Below are positions 1 to 6,149 of a stretch of DNA of 6,502 nt, piece by piece. The DNA comes from Candidatus Rifleibacteriota bacterium (GTDB lineage: Bacteria > Riflebacteria > Ozemobacteria > Ozemobacterales > Ozemobacteraceae): contig JAKJFO010000228.1 of the NCBI GenBank assembly GCA_022704885.1, positions 1 through 6,502 of the forward strand. The letters run 5' to 3'. Each line of letters starts with the position of its first letter. Within the stretch, counting starts at the first letter, position 1. The notes below the pieces were generated by a model. That model saw nothing but the letters and a program-made list of their open reading frames with translations. It had not been told where the DNA came from and did no database searches. Both the position numbers and the translations under genes were made by a program.

Positions 1-1
1 G

Positions 2-1549
2 TTACAGTCATATAGGCAGTGGGGACGCGATTGCGTCAGTCGCTTCAATGGTATGTTCGCATTTGCAATATATGACTGCAACCGCCAGGAAATCTTTCTG
101 GCCCGCGATCGTGCCGGCGAAAAGCCTCTGTATTACAGCAATGATGCTGGCGTCTTCTGTTTCGCTTCAGAACTTAAGGCAATCATGGCCCGTCCGGATT
201 TTGCCCGCGAAATAGATATGAACGCCCTCGACTGCTATTTGAATTTTGGTTATGTTCCGGGCGAGCTCTGTATCTTGAAAAACGTCAGCAAACTGCCGCC
301 GGCGCATGCCATGCTCTATCGACGCTCTGACGGTCTGTGCCGTGTATGGCGCTACTGGTCGCCGCCTGAAGTTCCCGCCGTTTCTATGGTTGATGAGCAG
401 GCCCTGCTGGAGGAATTCGAAGAGATTCTCTGCGACTCGGTAAAAAGGCAGCTGGTAGCCGATGTTCCGGTTGGTGTGCTTCTCAGCGGCGGTATCGATT
501 CGAGTCTGGTCACAGCGATGGCTGTGCGCAGTTCGCAGCGGGTAAAGACCTTCAATGTGCGCTTTCCCGGTTATGGCGGCTATGACGAGACTGAACATGC
601 AAGGCTGGTTGCCGGTCATTTTGGCACTGAGCATATCGAACTCGAGGCGGGAAGCGTTTCGCCAGATTTGCTGCCGAAACTGGCCGCGCAGTATGACGAG
701 CCGATCAACGATTCGTCGATGATACCGACCTTTCTCGTCTGTCAGCTGGTGCGACAGCACTGCACGGTTGCGCTTGGCGGCGATGGCGGCGACGAGCTGT
801 TTGGTGGCTATGCCCATTACAGTCATTTCAGCCGCATGCACGATCTGGTTGGGCGGTTGCCGAGGTTTTTGCGCCGGTTTGGTGCCAGCTTCAGCGAAAA
901 GCTGCTGCCGACGGGCCTCAAGGGGCGCAACTGGTTCATGTCGGCAGATATCGACTTTTCAACAGAAGTGCCAAAATCTCTGCTGCTTTTTGAGAAATCT
1001 GCCCGTAACCGTTTATTGCCAGGGCTGCATGCTGGTTTTGCCGAACGCCATTGGAACGAGCACACAGCACGTCATGATAATCTGGTCGAGCGCTTCACCC
1101 GCACCGATTTTGTCAATTACATGCCAGAAGACATTCTGGTCAAGGTCGATCGCGCCAGCATGTTGAATTCGATCGAGATGCGCGCGCCATTTCTCGATTA
1201 TCGCATGATCGAGTTTGCTTACGGCAAAGTGCCGGCGGCCCTCAAGGCAGACACACGGCAGAAAAAAATCTTTCTCAAAAAGGCTGCCAGCCGACTTTTG
1301 CCCGAAAAACTCGATATTCAGCGCAAGCAGGGCTTCAGTATTCCCCTGCCGCAATGGCTGCGGCAGTCTGAATGGAAGTCAGCGATCGGCGATATTCTGC
1401 TGTCGACCGACAGCGTGTTCGACCACCATGAGGTCAAAAAGCTTCTAAGTGGGCCATCTCTTGGCATCAACAATGCCGACCGCCTTTTCGCGCTGACGAT
1501 GTTCGAGCTCTGGCGCCGCCATTATCGCGTTTTACTGCCGAATACATAA
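2..1549 (+). CDS. asnB: Asparagine synthase-like glutamine amidotransferase (AsnB family), 5' end outside the window
   Basis: AsnB-family enzymes release ammonia from glutamine in an N-terminal class II amidotransferase domain and use ATP in a C-terminal synthetase domain to amidate a carboxylate, classically aspartate. The frame is open from base 2, and 17 codons before the first ATG (53) already read as family sequence (WGRDCVSRFNG then MFAFAIYD), so that ATG is internal. By comparison with E. coli AsnB about 100 residues, including the catalytic Cys2, lie off the left edge. Counting from the Met at 53: RDRAGEKPLYY (18-28) closes the amidotransferase half; SGGIDSS (145-151, DNA 485-505) is the PP-loop; GGDGGDELFGGY (242-253) and KVDRASM...MRAPFLD (364-382) are the ATP/aspartyl-AMP region. 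The stop lies 12 nt before hydF, suggesting co-transcription. In glycan clusters this family often amidates sugar acids or other substrates rather than making asparagine; the substrate here is unknown. The family call is firm, the exact role is not. Confidence 0.95.
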   Translation, partial: LQSYRQWGRDCVSRFNGMFAFAIYDCNRQEIFLARDRAGEKPLYYSNDAGVFCFASELKAIMARPDFAREIDMNALDCYLNFGYVPGELCILKNVSKLPPAHAMLYRRSDGLCRVWRYWSPPEVPAVSMVDEQALLEEFEEILCDSVKRQLVADVPVGVLLSGGIDSSLVTAMAVRSSQRVKTFNVRFPGYGGYDETEHARLVAGHFGTEHIELEAGSVSPDLLPKLAAQYDEPINDSSMIPTFLVCQLVRQHCTVALGGDGGDELFGGYAHYSHFSRMHDLVGRLPRFLRRFGASFSEKLLPTGLKGRNWFMSADIDFSTEVPKSLLLFEKSARNRLLPGLHAGFAERHWNEHTARHDNLVERFTRTDFVNYMPEDILVKVDRASMLNSIEMRAPFLDYRMIEFAYGKVPAALKADTRQKKIFLKKAASRLLPEKLDIQRKQGFSIPLPQWLRQSEWKSAIGDILLSTDSVFDHHEVKKLLSGPSLGINNADRLFALTMFELWRRHYRVLLPNT

Positions 1550-1550
1550 C

Positions 1551-1555
1551 AGGAG
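1551..1555 (+). promoter_or_regulatory. Shine-Dalgarno deciding the GTG start of hydF
   Basis: AGGAG lies directly behind the asnB stop (TAA 1547-1549), with 6 nt before GTG at 1562. The asnB stop is in the same frame as hydF, so no start further upstream is possible. The first in-frame ATG of hydF (codon 53) falls after the P-loop, so GTG is the only sensible start. Confidence 0.8.
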
Positions 1556-1561
1556 TCACAA

Positions 1562-2788
1562 GTGAGTTTAAACCAGACACCACGTGGAGACAGGGTTCAT
1601 ATCAGTCTTTTTGGGCGCAGAAATGCCGGCAAATCGAGCTTGATCAATGCGATTACCGGGCAGCAGATCGCTCTGGTTTCCGATGTGCCGGGCACAACCA
1701 CCGACCCGGTCTACAAGGCCATGGAAATCCTGCCGATCGGCCCGGTCGTGATTATCGATACCGCCGGTCTCGATGACGTTGGCGGGCTCGGGGAGCTGCG
1801 CATACAAAAAACGATCGAGGTTCTCAATAAAACTGATGTGGCGATAGTTGTAATCGATGGAGCCAGTCCTGACTACAGCTTTGAAAAAGATCTTTTACAG
1901 CGCATCGAAGCGAAGAAGCTGCCGGTCGTCATCGCTTTGAACAAGATCGACCAGCTCGATCAGAACTCAATTGATGTCGAAAAGCTCAAGGCTGAGCTGG
2001 GCCACACTGTAATTGCCGTATCGGCGACTGGCAACACTGGAATAGACAACATTAAACAGGCTCTGATAAAGAAGCTGCCTGAAGAAGAGGGAAAGTCCTT
2101 TCTGGTTCGCGATATCATCAAACCTGGCGATCTCGTTGTGCTGGTCACTCCGATCGATTCAGCCGCACCAAAGGGTCGCATGATTCTGCCGCAGCAGCAG
2201 GTTCTGCGCGACATTCTCGATGGCGACGCCATTGCGGTTGTTACCAAAGAGAGTGAATATTCAGCTGCTCTGGCCAGTGTCGGCCGCAGGCCGCGCCTGG
2301 TAATCACCGACTCTCAGGCTTTCGCCAGAGTCTCAGCCGAAACGCCCGCTGATATTCAGCTGACTTCATTCTCGATATTGTTCGCCAGACACAAAGGCGA
2401 TCTCGCTGAACTGGTCAAAGGCGCGCGAACAGTTGACACTCTGCAGGACGGCGACAAAGTTCTTATTGCTGAAGGCTGCACACATCACCGCCAGTGCGAC
2501 GATATCGGCACCGTCAAAATCCCCCGCTGGCTGCGCGAATATACCGGAAAACAGCTGGTTTTCGAGCACTCAGCCGGCTTTTCTTACCCTTCCAACCTGC
2601 AGGAATACAAACTGATAGTGCATTGTGGCGCCTGCATGCTCAACCGCCGCGAAATGCAGCACCGCATCATTTCAGCCACCGGCAAAAATATTCCGATCGT
2701 GAACTACGGCGTTCTGATCGCCCACATCCACGGTATTCTCGATCGAGTATTGCAACCATTTGATATAATTTCTGATCCAGTCTGCTGA
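1562..2788 (+). CDS. hydF: [FeFe]-hydrogenase H-cluster maturation GTPase HydF
   Basis: HydF is the cytoplasmic scaffold/carrier GTPase that, with the radical-SAM enzymes HydE and HydG, builds the 2Fe subcluster and passes it to apo-[FeFe]-hydrogenase. The 408-aa product is close to the usual ~400 aa and opens in family style (LNQTPRGDRVHISLFGRR). GTPase motifs are complete: P-loop GRRNAGKSS (18-26), switch-I GTTTD (44-48), DTAG (66-69), NKID (127-130) and SAT (154-156). A middle dimerisation region follows, then the cluster-binding domain with CTHH (C306, H308), C312 and HCGAC (H354, C355, C358), the HydF FeS-ligand pattern CxH...HCxxC with about 45 residues between. The protein ends in an extra cysteine (DPVC), followed by two overlapping stops (TGATGA). 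It starts with GTG 12 nt after asnB and is probably co-transcribed with it. No hydE, hydG or hydrogenase gene is in the window, and its neighbours are glycan genes, an odd setting. The identification is very secure. Confidence 0.97.
   Translation: MSLNQTPRGDRVHISLFGRRNAGKSSLINAITGQQIALVSDVPGTTTDPVYKAMEILPIGPVVIIDTAGLDDVGGLGELRIQKTIEVLNKTDVAIVVIDGASPDYSFEKDLLQRIEAKKLPVVIALNKIDQLDQNSIDVEKLKAELGHTVIAVSATGNTGIDNIKQALIKKLPEEEGKSFLVRDIIKPGDLVVLVTPIDSAAPKGRMILPQQQVLRDILDGDAIAVVTKESEYSAALASVGRRPRLVITDSQAFARVSAETPADIQLTSFSILFARHKGDLAELVKGARTVDTLQDGDKVLIAEGCTHHRQCDDIGTVKIPRWLREYTGKQLVFEHSAGFSYPSNLQEYKLIVHCGACMLNRREMQHRIISATGKNIPIVNYGVLIAHIHGILDRVLQPFDIISDPVC
2761..2769 (+). promoter_or_regulatory. Possible extended -10 promoter for the glycosyltransferase block
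   Basis: TGATATAAT matches the extended -10 pattern TGnTATAAT exactly and lies in the last codons of hydF, about 78 nt upstream of the first glycosyltransferase start. No TTGACA-like -35 is seen 16-18 nt upstream, though extended -10 promoters can work without one. A second TATAAT (2812-2817) lies in the gap but lacks both a -35 and the TG extension. The position suits a promoter that makes the AT-rich glycan block independent of asnB-hydF. AT-rich DNA yields such matches by chance, so this is tentative. Confidence 0.25.
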
Positions 2789-2835
2789 TGATCGAATATC
2801 GCTGTAATAATTATAATCTGTCTGTTGGAAAAATC

Positions 2836-2839
2836 GAGG
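2836..2839 (+). promoter_or_regulatory. Shine-Dalgarno for the first glycosyltransferase
   Basis: GAGG lies 7 nt before ATG 2847 at the end of the 58-nt gap after hydF. It supports that ATG as the start, and the encoded protein begins directly with the GT2 beta-strand (PSVSVCMAAYNG), as expected for the family. Confidence 0.6.
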
Positions 2840-2846
2840 CCAGCGC

Positions 2847-3608
2847 ATGAGACCTTCTGTAAGTGTTTGCATGGCTGCTTATAATGGAGCAAGCTTCATA
2901 AAGCAGCAGATCAACTCAATAATCAGTGAACTTCGTCATGATGATGAATTGATTATCCTGGATGACTGTTCGACCGACAATACGCGGGAAATAATCAGTG
3001 AAATTTCTTTTCCGGGTTTACGTTTGTATGTCAATGATAAGAACATGGGGCATGTTAAAACTTTTGCCAAAGTTTTAGGATATGCGAAAAACCAGATTAT
3101 TTTCTTGAGCGACCAGGATGATATCTGGGTAGACAAACGTGTAGATATGATGATCAACGCCCTGCAGCATTCGAACAGCAGCTTTGTGTTGAGTCACTAT
3201 GAACACTTTTCAGACCAGCCTCCATCTGTGTCGCTGTTTCCTGATCGGGTTGCCGAAAAGTGCAGGTATTATCCGCATTTGATATCTCTTCTCAAATTCA
3301 TGATTGGGGAATCTCAACTTCCTGCTTATGGTTGCGCTATGGCTTTTAAACGGGAACTGCTGAGCGTAATACTGCCTTTTCCTGATGTAGTCGAAGCTCA
3401 TGATCACTGGGTCGTGCTCTGTGCATTGGCCTGGGGTCCATGGGTGCTTTTGAACGACATTACCGTATTGCATAGAATTCACAGGCAGAATTTATCACCA
3501 ACACAGCGCCGAAGCCTGGCGCTGGTCTTCAATACCAGGCTGAATCAACTTCGGCAGTATTTTATTGCATCCAATCGAGTCAGGACTCTGCAGAATAATG
3601 CAAAGTGA
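2847..3608 (+). CDS. GT2-family glycosyltransferase, rhamnosyltransferase-like
   Basis: Predicted cytoplasmic inverting glycosyltransferase of the GT-A fold that would move a sugar from a nucleotide donor onto a lipid-linked glycan. Visible GT2 hallmarks of the 253-aa product: VSVCMAAYNG (5-14), the nucleotide-binding DDCSTDNT (39-46), the metal/sugar-nucleotide motif SDQDDIW (88-94), YGCAMAFKR (161-169), HDHW (185-188) at the usual place of the catalytic acidic region, and RIHRQNLSP (210-218). This motif set resembles the alpha-1,3-rhamnosyltransferase-like branch of GT2, but donor and acceptor cannot be read from sequence. No transmembrane segment is evident. From memory, relatives are often nearer 300 aa, so the C-terminus may be short. 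The gene is AT-rich compared with asnB and hydF, and its end overlaps the next glycosyltransferase by 11 nt, implying translational coupling. Family call firm, specificity unknown. Confidence 0.9.
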   Translation: MRPSVSVCMAAYNGASFIKQQINSIISELRHDDELIILDDCSTDNTREIISEISFPGLRLYVNDKNMGHVKTFAKVLGYAKNQIIFLSDQDDIWVDKRVDMMINALQHSNSSFVLSHYEHFSDQPPSVSLFPDRVAEKCRYYPHLISLLKFMIGESQLPAYGCAMAFKRELLSVILPFPDVVEAHDHWVVLCALAWGPWVLLNDITVLHRIHRQNLSPTQRRSLALVFNTRLNQLRQYFIASNRVRTLQNNAK

Positions 3609-4449
3609 ATCACTTTTTACCGACAAGGTTTTAGCGGTTATTGTGCTTTACAAAGTGCCATTAAACCAGTCTCGCACTTATTTGTCCTTATTGAAGAATT
3701 TGCCGATAAGCCTTTTTGTTTATGATAATTCACCTTTGCCTCAGCACGCCGCAAGCGAGTTTGGCCCCGACATTGTGTACGTTCATGACCCCAGAAATGG
3801 CGGCTTGTCAAAGGCATATAATCTGGCCGCGTCTTACGCCATGAGCAAGGGCAAGACCTGGATTCTGCTTCTCGATCAGGATACTGCGTTTCCATTAAAT
3901 GCTATTAATTTCTACCAGGATGCGGTAGAACGCAATCCGGAAATAAAGCTGTTTGCACCGCTTCTCAAGCAGGCAGATGGCTCGCATTTCTCACCTTACA
4001 CTTTCAAACGGCGTGGAAACCTGAAATTTTTGCGACCAGGAACTAACAGTTTTCGTTATTTTTCTCCGGTTAATTCTGGAATGTTGATTTCTGTTACAGA
4101 TTTTATTGCCTGTGGTGGCTATAATGACAGAGTTAGACTGGATTTTGCAGACCACCAGTTCATTGAGCGTTTTCAGCAAAATCATCATGATTTTTTTCTT
4201 ATGGCAATGGAATGTGTTCAGGACTCATCGAATGAAGAAACAGATCTTAATAAGCTGTCGGTCAGGTTCGTTATGTTCTGTGAGTCTGCTGCAAACTGTG
4301 ATATAATTGGCCTGCATGATCGATTGTACTATTTTTATATAGTATTAAAGCGTATGCTTGCCCTGATGTTGCGAACCAGATCGCTGGTTTTCTTCAGAAT
4401 TTTCATAAAAGAATATTTATTGCAATTAATGAAAAATAAGTTTTCATGA
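3598..4449 (+). CDS. Second GT2-family glycosyltransferase, rhamnosyltransferase (RfbF)-like
   Basis: Predicted GT-A fold glycosyltransferase acting on the same lipid-linked glycan as its neighbour. From the preferred start ATG 3598 (283 aa): VLAVIVLYK (11-19), the first strand; YDNS (42-45); NGGLSKAYN (67-75), typical of the rhamnosyltransferase-like GT2 branch; LLDQD (91-95), the DxD-type donor-binding motif; PVNSGMLIS (157-165); and GGYNDRVRLDFADHQF (173-188), with the acidic residues expected at the catalytic base. The C-terminal 40 residues are basic and hydrophobic (LMLRTRSLVFFRIF) and may touch the membrane. An upstream ATG at 3565 is also in frame, but its extra residues match nothing and it would overlap the previous gene by 44 nt; 3598 gives an 11-nt overlap. 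The SD is weak for either start (AGGA at 3582, 12 nt away). The family is clear; the linkage it forms is not. Confidence 0.88.
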   Translation: MQSESLFTDKVLAVIVLYKVPLNQSRTYLSLLKNLPISLFVYDNSPLPQHAASEFGPDIVYVHDPRNGGLSKAYNLAASYAMSKGKTWILLLDQDTAFPLNAINFYQDAVERNPEIKLFAPLLKQADGSHFSPYTFKRRGNLKFLRPGTNSFRYFSPVNSGMLISVTDFIACGGYNDRVRLDFADHQFIERFQQNHHDFFLMAMECVQDSSNEETDLNKLSVRFVMFCESAANCDIIGLHDRLYYFYIVLKRMLALMLRTRSLVFFRIFIKEYLLQLMKNKFS

Positions 4450-4507
4450 AAAAATCAATGAAAAGGTAGATTTTATGAGGTGTTTTATTACATCTCTTTA
4501 AATAAAA
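4450..4507 (+). other. AT-rich gap before the flippase gene
   Basis: These 58 nt are strongly AT-rich and lie between the second glycosyltransferase and the flippase. They hold only very short ATG-initiated frames (7-8 codons), which I do not call genes. GAGGTG (4477-4482) and CATCTC (4491-4496) could form a six-pair stem including one G-T pair with an 8-nt loop, too weak to call a terminator. No good Shine-Dalgarno precedes ATG 4508; the leader is A-rich. Confidence 0.4.
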
Positions 4508-6007
4508 ATGACTCCCCTTAAAAAAAATATTATTGCAAATTTTGCAGGCAGTTTTTGGGGCTCAATGATGGGGTTGTTGTTTATCCCCCTGTATATAAAG
4601 TTCTTAGGGGTTGAGTCATGGGGTATCATTGGTATTTATGCGACTCTTCAGTCATTGTTCAGCCTTCTGGATATGGGCTTGAGTGGAACGTTGAATCGTG
4701 AAATGGCGAGACTTTCTGTTCTGCCGGGCAAAGAAGAGGAAATGCGTGATCTTGTTCGCACTCTTGAAGTAATTTATTGGAGTCTTGCCGTTCTGGTTGG
4801 CCTTGCGGTCATCTCATTATCATCTTTTGTTGCGCATCACTGGGTAAATGCAAAAGGAATATCGATCAGTGCCATAGAGCAGTCTGTTCTGTTAATGGGA
4901 TTTGTAATGGCGCTGCAGATGCCTGTTGCCTTTTATTCTGGAGGTTTGATCGGGCTCCAGCAACATGTTAAGATGAATGCACTCAATGCGAGTATGAGCA
5001 CAATACGCGGTGCTGCTACTGTTCTTGTCTTATGGCTGATTTCACCGACAATCCAGGCGTATTTTATCTGGCAGATTCTAGTCAGTCTGACAAACGTTGT
5101 TCTGCTTCACTCATTATTCTGGCGTAGTCTTCCTTGCTCGAGTAAAAAAGCGGTATTCAACCGACGATTGCTTCTCGGAGTCTGGAAATTTGCTGCAGGG
5201 CTGAGTGGCATCTCCGTAGCAGTAGTAATTCTTACGCAGCTGGACAAGCTTATATTGAGCAGACTTCTTTCGTTGGAAGTCTTTGGGTATTATATGCTCG
5301 CCAGCATGATAGCAATGGGCCTGGGGCGTATCATTTCGCCAATTATATTAAGTATCTATCCGCGATTAACCCAGTTGGTCTCCATTGATGACCAGCAGGG
5401 GCTGATTCAGCTTTATCATAAAAGTTGCCAGTTCGTTGCGGTGCTGGTTCTTTCGATTGCTGCCATCCTTTCCATGTTTTCCTATGAAGTTGTGCTGCTC
5501 TGGACCCAGAACTTGAAAACGGCTCAGGAAGTTCATCTTCTGGCCAGCATTTTGATTTGTGGCACTGCCTTGAATTCCCTTATGGGTATGCCCTATATAC
5601 TTCAGCTGTCTTTTGGCTGGACAAGATTATCCATATATAAAACCATGATTGCAGTACTTTTACTCGTTCCGTTGATCATCTATATGACCATAAACTATGG
5701 CGCAATTGGAGCGGCCATCTCCTGGCTGGTTTTAAACCTGGGCATATTTTTGTTTGAAGTTCCCATTATGCACAATCGAATTCTGCGGCACGAGATGTGG
5801 AAATGGTACTGGCAGGACGTTTTTGTTCCACTTTTGACTGTGCTGCTGGTTGCCGGGGCAGGTAGAGCCTTTTTTCCTGGCGATGCCTCTCAGTTTATGA
5901 TATTATTCAGCCTGGCAATTATCTCACTGCTGACATTAGTTTTTGCGGCAATTAACACTGCCGCAACCAGAGAGTGGTTGTTTTCAAAATTTTCGAATGT
6001 CAAATAG
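4508..6007 (+). CDS. Polysaccharide repeat-unit flippase (Wzx/oligosaccharide flippase family)
   Basis: Predicted inner-membrane exporter that flips undecaprenyl-diphosphate-linked glycan units to the periplasmic side for polymerisation or ligation. The 499-aa product is hydrophobic along most of its length, and I estimate 12-14 membrane helices, for example near 10-30, 38-58, 88-110, 124-146, 167-185, 187-206, 225-245, 260-282, 307-332, 342-362, 378-396, 398-419, 437-456 and 463-483. The N-terminus (NIIANFAGSFWGSMMGLLF, then PLYIKFLGVESWGIIGIY) and LLDMGLSGTLNREMA (53-67) are typical of the Wzx branch of the MATE/MOP superfamily, and 499 aa is a normal length. ATG 4508 is the first possible start because TAA (4499-4501) precedes it in frame, but there is no clear Shine-Dalgarno. 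Family well supported; the substrate glycan is unknown, and I assign no wzx symbol because these proteins diverge too much to name individually. Confidence 0.92.
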   Translation: MTPLKKNIIANFAGSFWGSMMGLLFIPLYIKFLGVESWGIIGIYATLQSLFSLLDMGLSGTLNREMARLSVLPGKEEEMRDLVRTLEVIYWSLAVLVGLAVISLSSFVAHHWVNAKGISISAIEQSVLLMGFVMALQMPVAFYSGGLIGLQQHVKMNALNASMSTIRGAATVLVLWLISPTIQAYFIWQILVSLTNVVLLHSLFWRSLPCSSKKAVFNRRLLLGVWKFAAGLSGISVAVVILTQLDKLILSRLLSLEVFGYYMLASMIAMGLGRIISPIILSIYPRLTQLVSIDDQQGLIQLYHKSCQFVAVLVLSIAAILSMFSYEVVLLWTQNLKTAQEVHLLASILICGTALNSLMGMPYILQLSFGWTRLSIYKTMIAVLLLVPLIIYMTINYGAIGAAISWLVLNLGIFLFEVPIMHNRILRHEMWKWYWQDVFVPLLTVLLVAGAGRAFFPGDASQFMILFSLAIISLLTLVFAAINTAATREWLFSKFSNVK

Positions 6008-6149
6008 ACAGGTGACGACTCAGCAAAATGCATTATGGATTGTGTCACATCAGGCTCGCAGAATATTCAGAAATTGGTCGAGCCGACAAAAAATCGTGCA
6101 GTCGGAAACCTGTGCAGAAGTGAGTACATATGGGAGATCTGTTAAATGA
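5997..6149 (+). CDS. Possible 50-aa small ORF bridging flippase and methyltransferase
   Basis: An ATG at 5997 opens a 50-codon frame (begins MSNRQVTTQQNALW, ends STYGRSVK) that overlaps the flippase end by 11 nt and the methyltransferase start by 4 nt (ATGA at 6146). Those junctions are what operon genes show, and the overlap size equals the one between the two glycosyltransferases. The product would be basic and polar, with no membrane segment or family I recognise. Against it: no Shine-Dalgarno, and the other two forward frames are also open over much of the spacer, so the open frame may be chance. Frame 2 in particular runs open from the flippase stop to the TAA at 6143-6145 and offers a 36-aa alternative from ATG 6035. 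It could equally be a remnant of a lost gene or non-coding spacer. Confidence 0.2.
   Translation: MSNRQVTTQQNALWIVSHQARRIFRNWSSRQKIVQSETCAEVSTYGRSVK
6008..6145 (+). other. 138-nt spacer between flippase and methyltransferase
   Basis: This is the longest stretch without a secure gene. The frame starting at 6008 is open from the flippase stop to the TAA at 6143-6145, a second frame carries the 50-aa candidate, and the third is open from ATG 6028 to TGA 6121-6123. No strong hairpin, promoter or repeat was found. Confidence 0.5.
6132..6136 (+). promoter_or_regulatory. Shine-Dalgarno for the FkbM-type methyltransferase
   Basis: GGGAG lies 9 nt before ATG 6146. An in-frame TAA (6143-6145) directly abuts this ATG, so no longer start exists. 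Together they fix the methyltransferase start. Confidence 0.6.

Noticed and set aside
167..841. 224-aa open frame on the minus strand inside asnB
   Set aside because: It is fully antisense to a strongly conserved AsnB domain, has no recognisable motif, and long antisense frames are common in GC-rich coding DNA.
768..1166. 132-aa + strand frame inside asnB
   Set aside because: It overlaps the conserved AsnB frame in another register, and its Cys/Ser/Arg-rich product is typical of a shadow.
1013..1354. 113-aa minus-strand frame in asnB, and 1960-2307 (115 aa) in hydF
   Set aside because: Both are antisense to well-supported conserved genes and show no family features.
2812..2817. TATAAT in the gap after hydF as a separate promoter
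   Set aside because: No -35 hexamer at 16-18 nt and no TG extension; the site lies in an AT-rich run where such hexamers arise by chance.
2672..2892. Two minus-strand frames (66 and 62 aa) across the hydF end and the gap
   Set aside because: They overlap the HydF C-terminus and the glycosyltransferase start, have no SD or motif, and the region is better explained as a forward-strand gap.
4477..4496. GAGGTG/CATCTC hairpin as a terminator before the flippase
   Set aside because: It has only six pairs including a G-T pair, an 8-nt loop and no proper T-run, so it is too weak.
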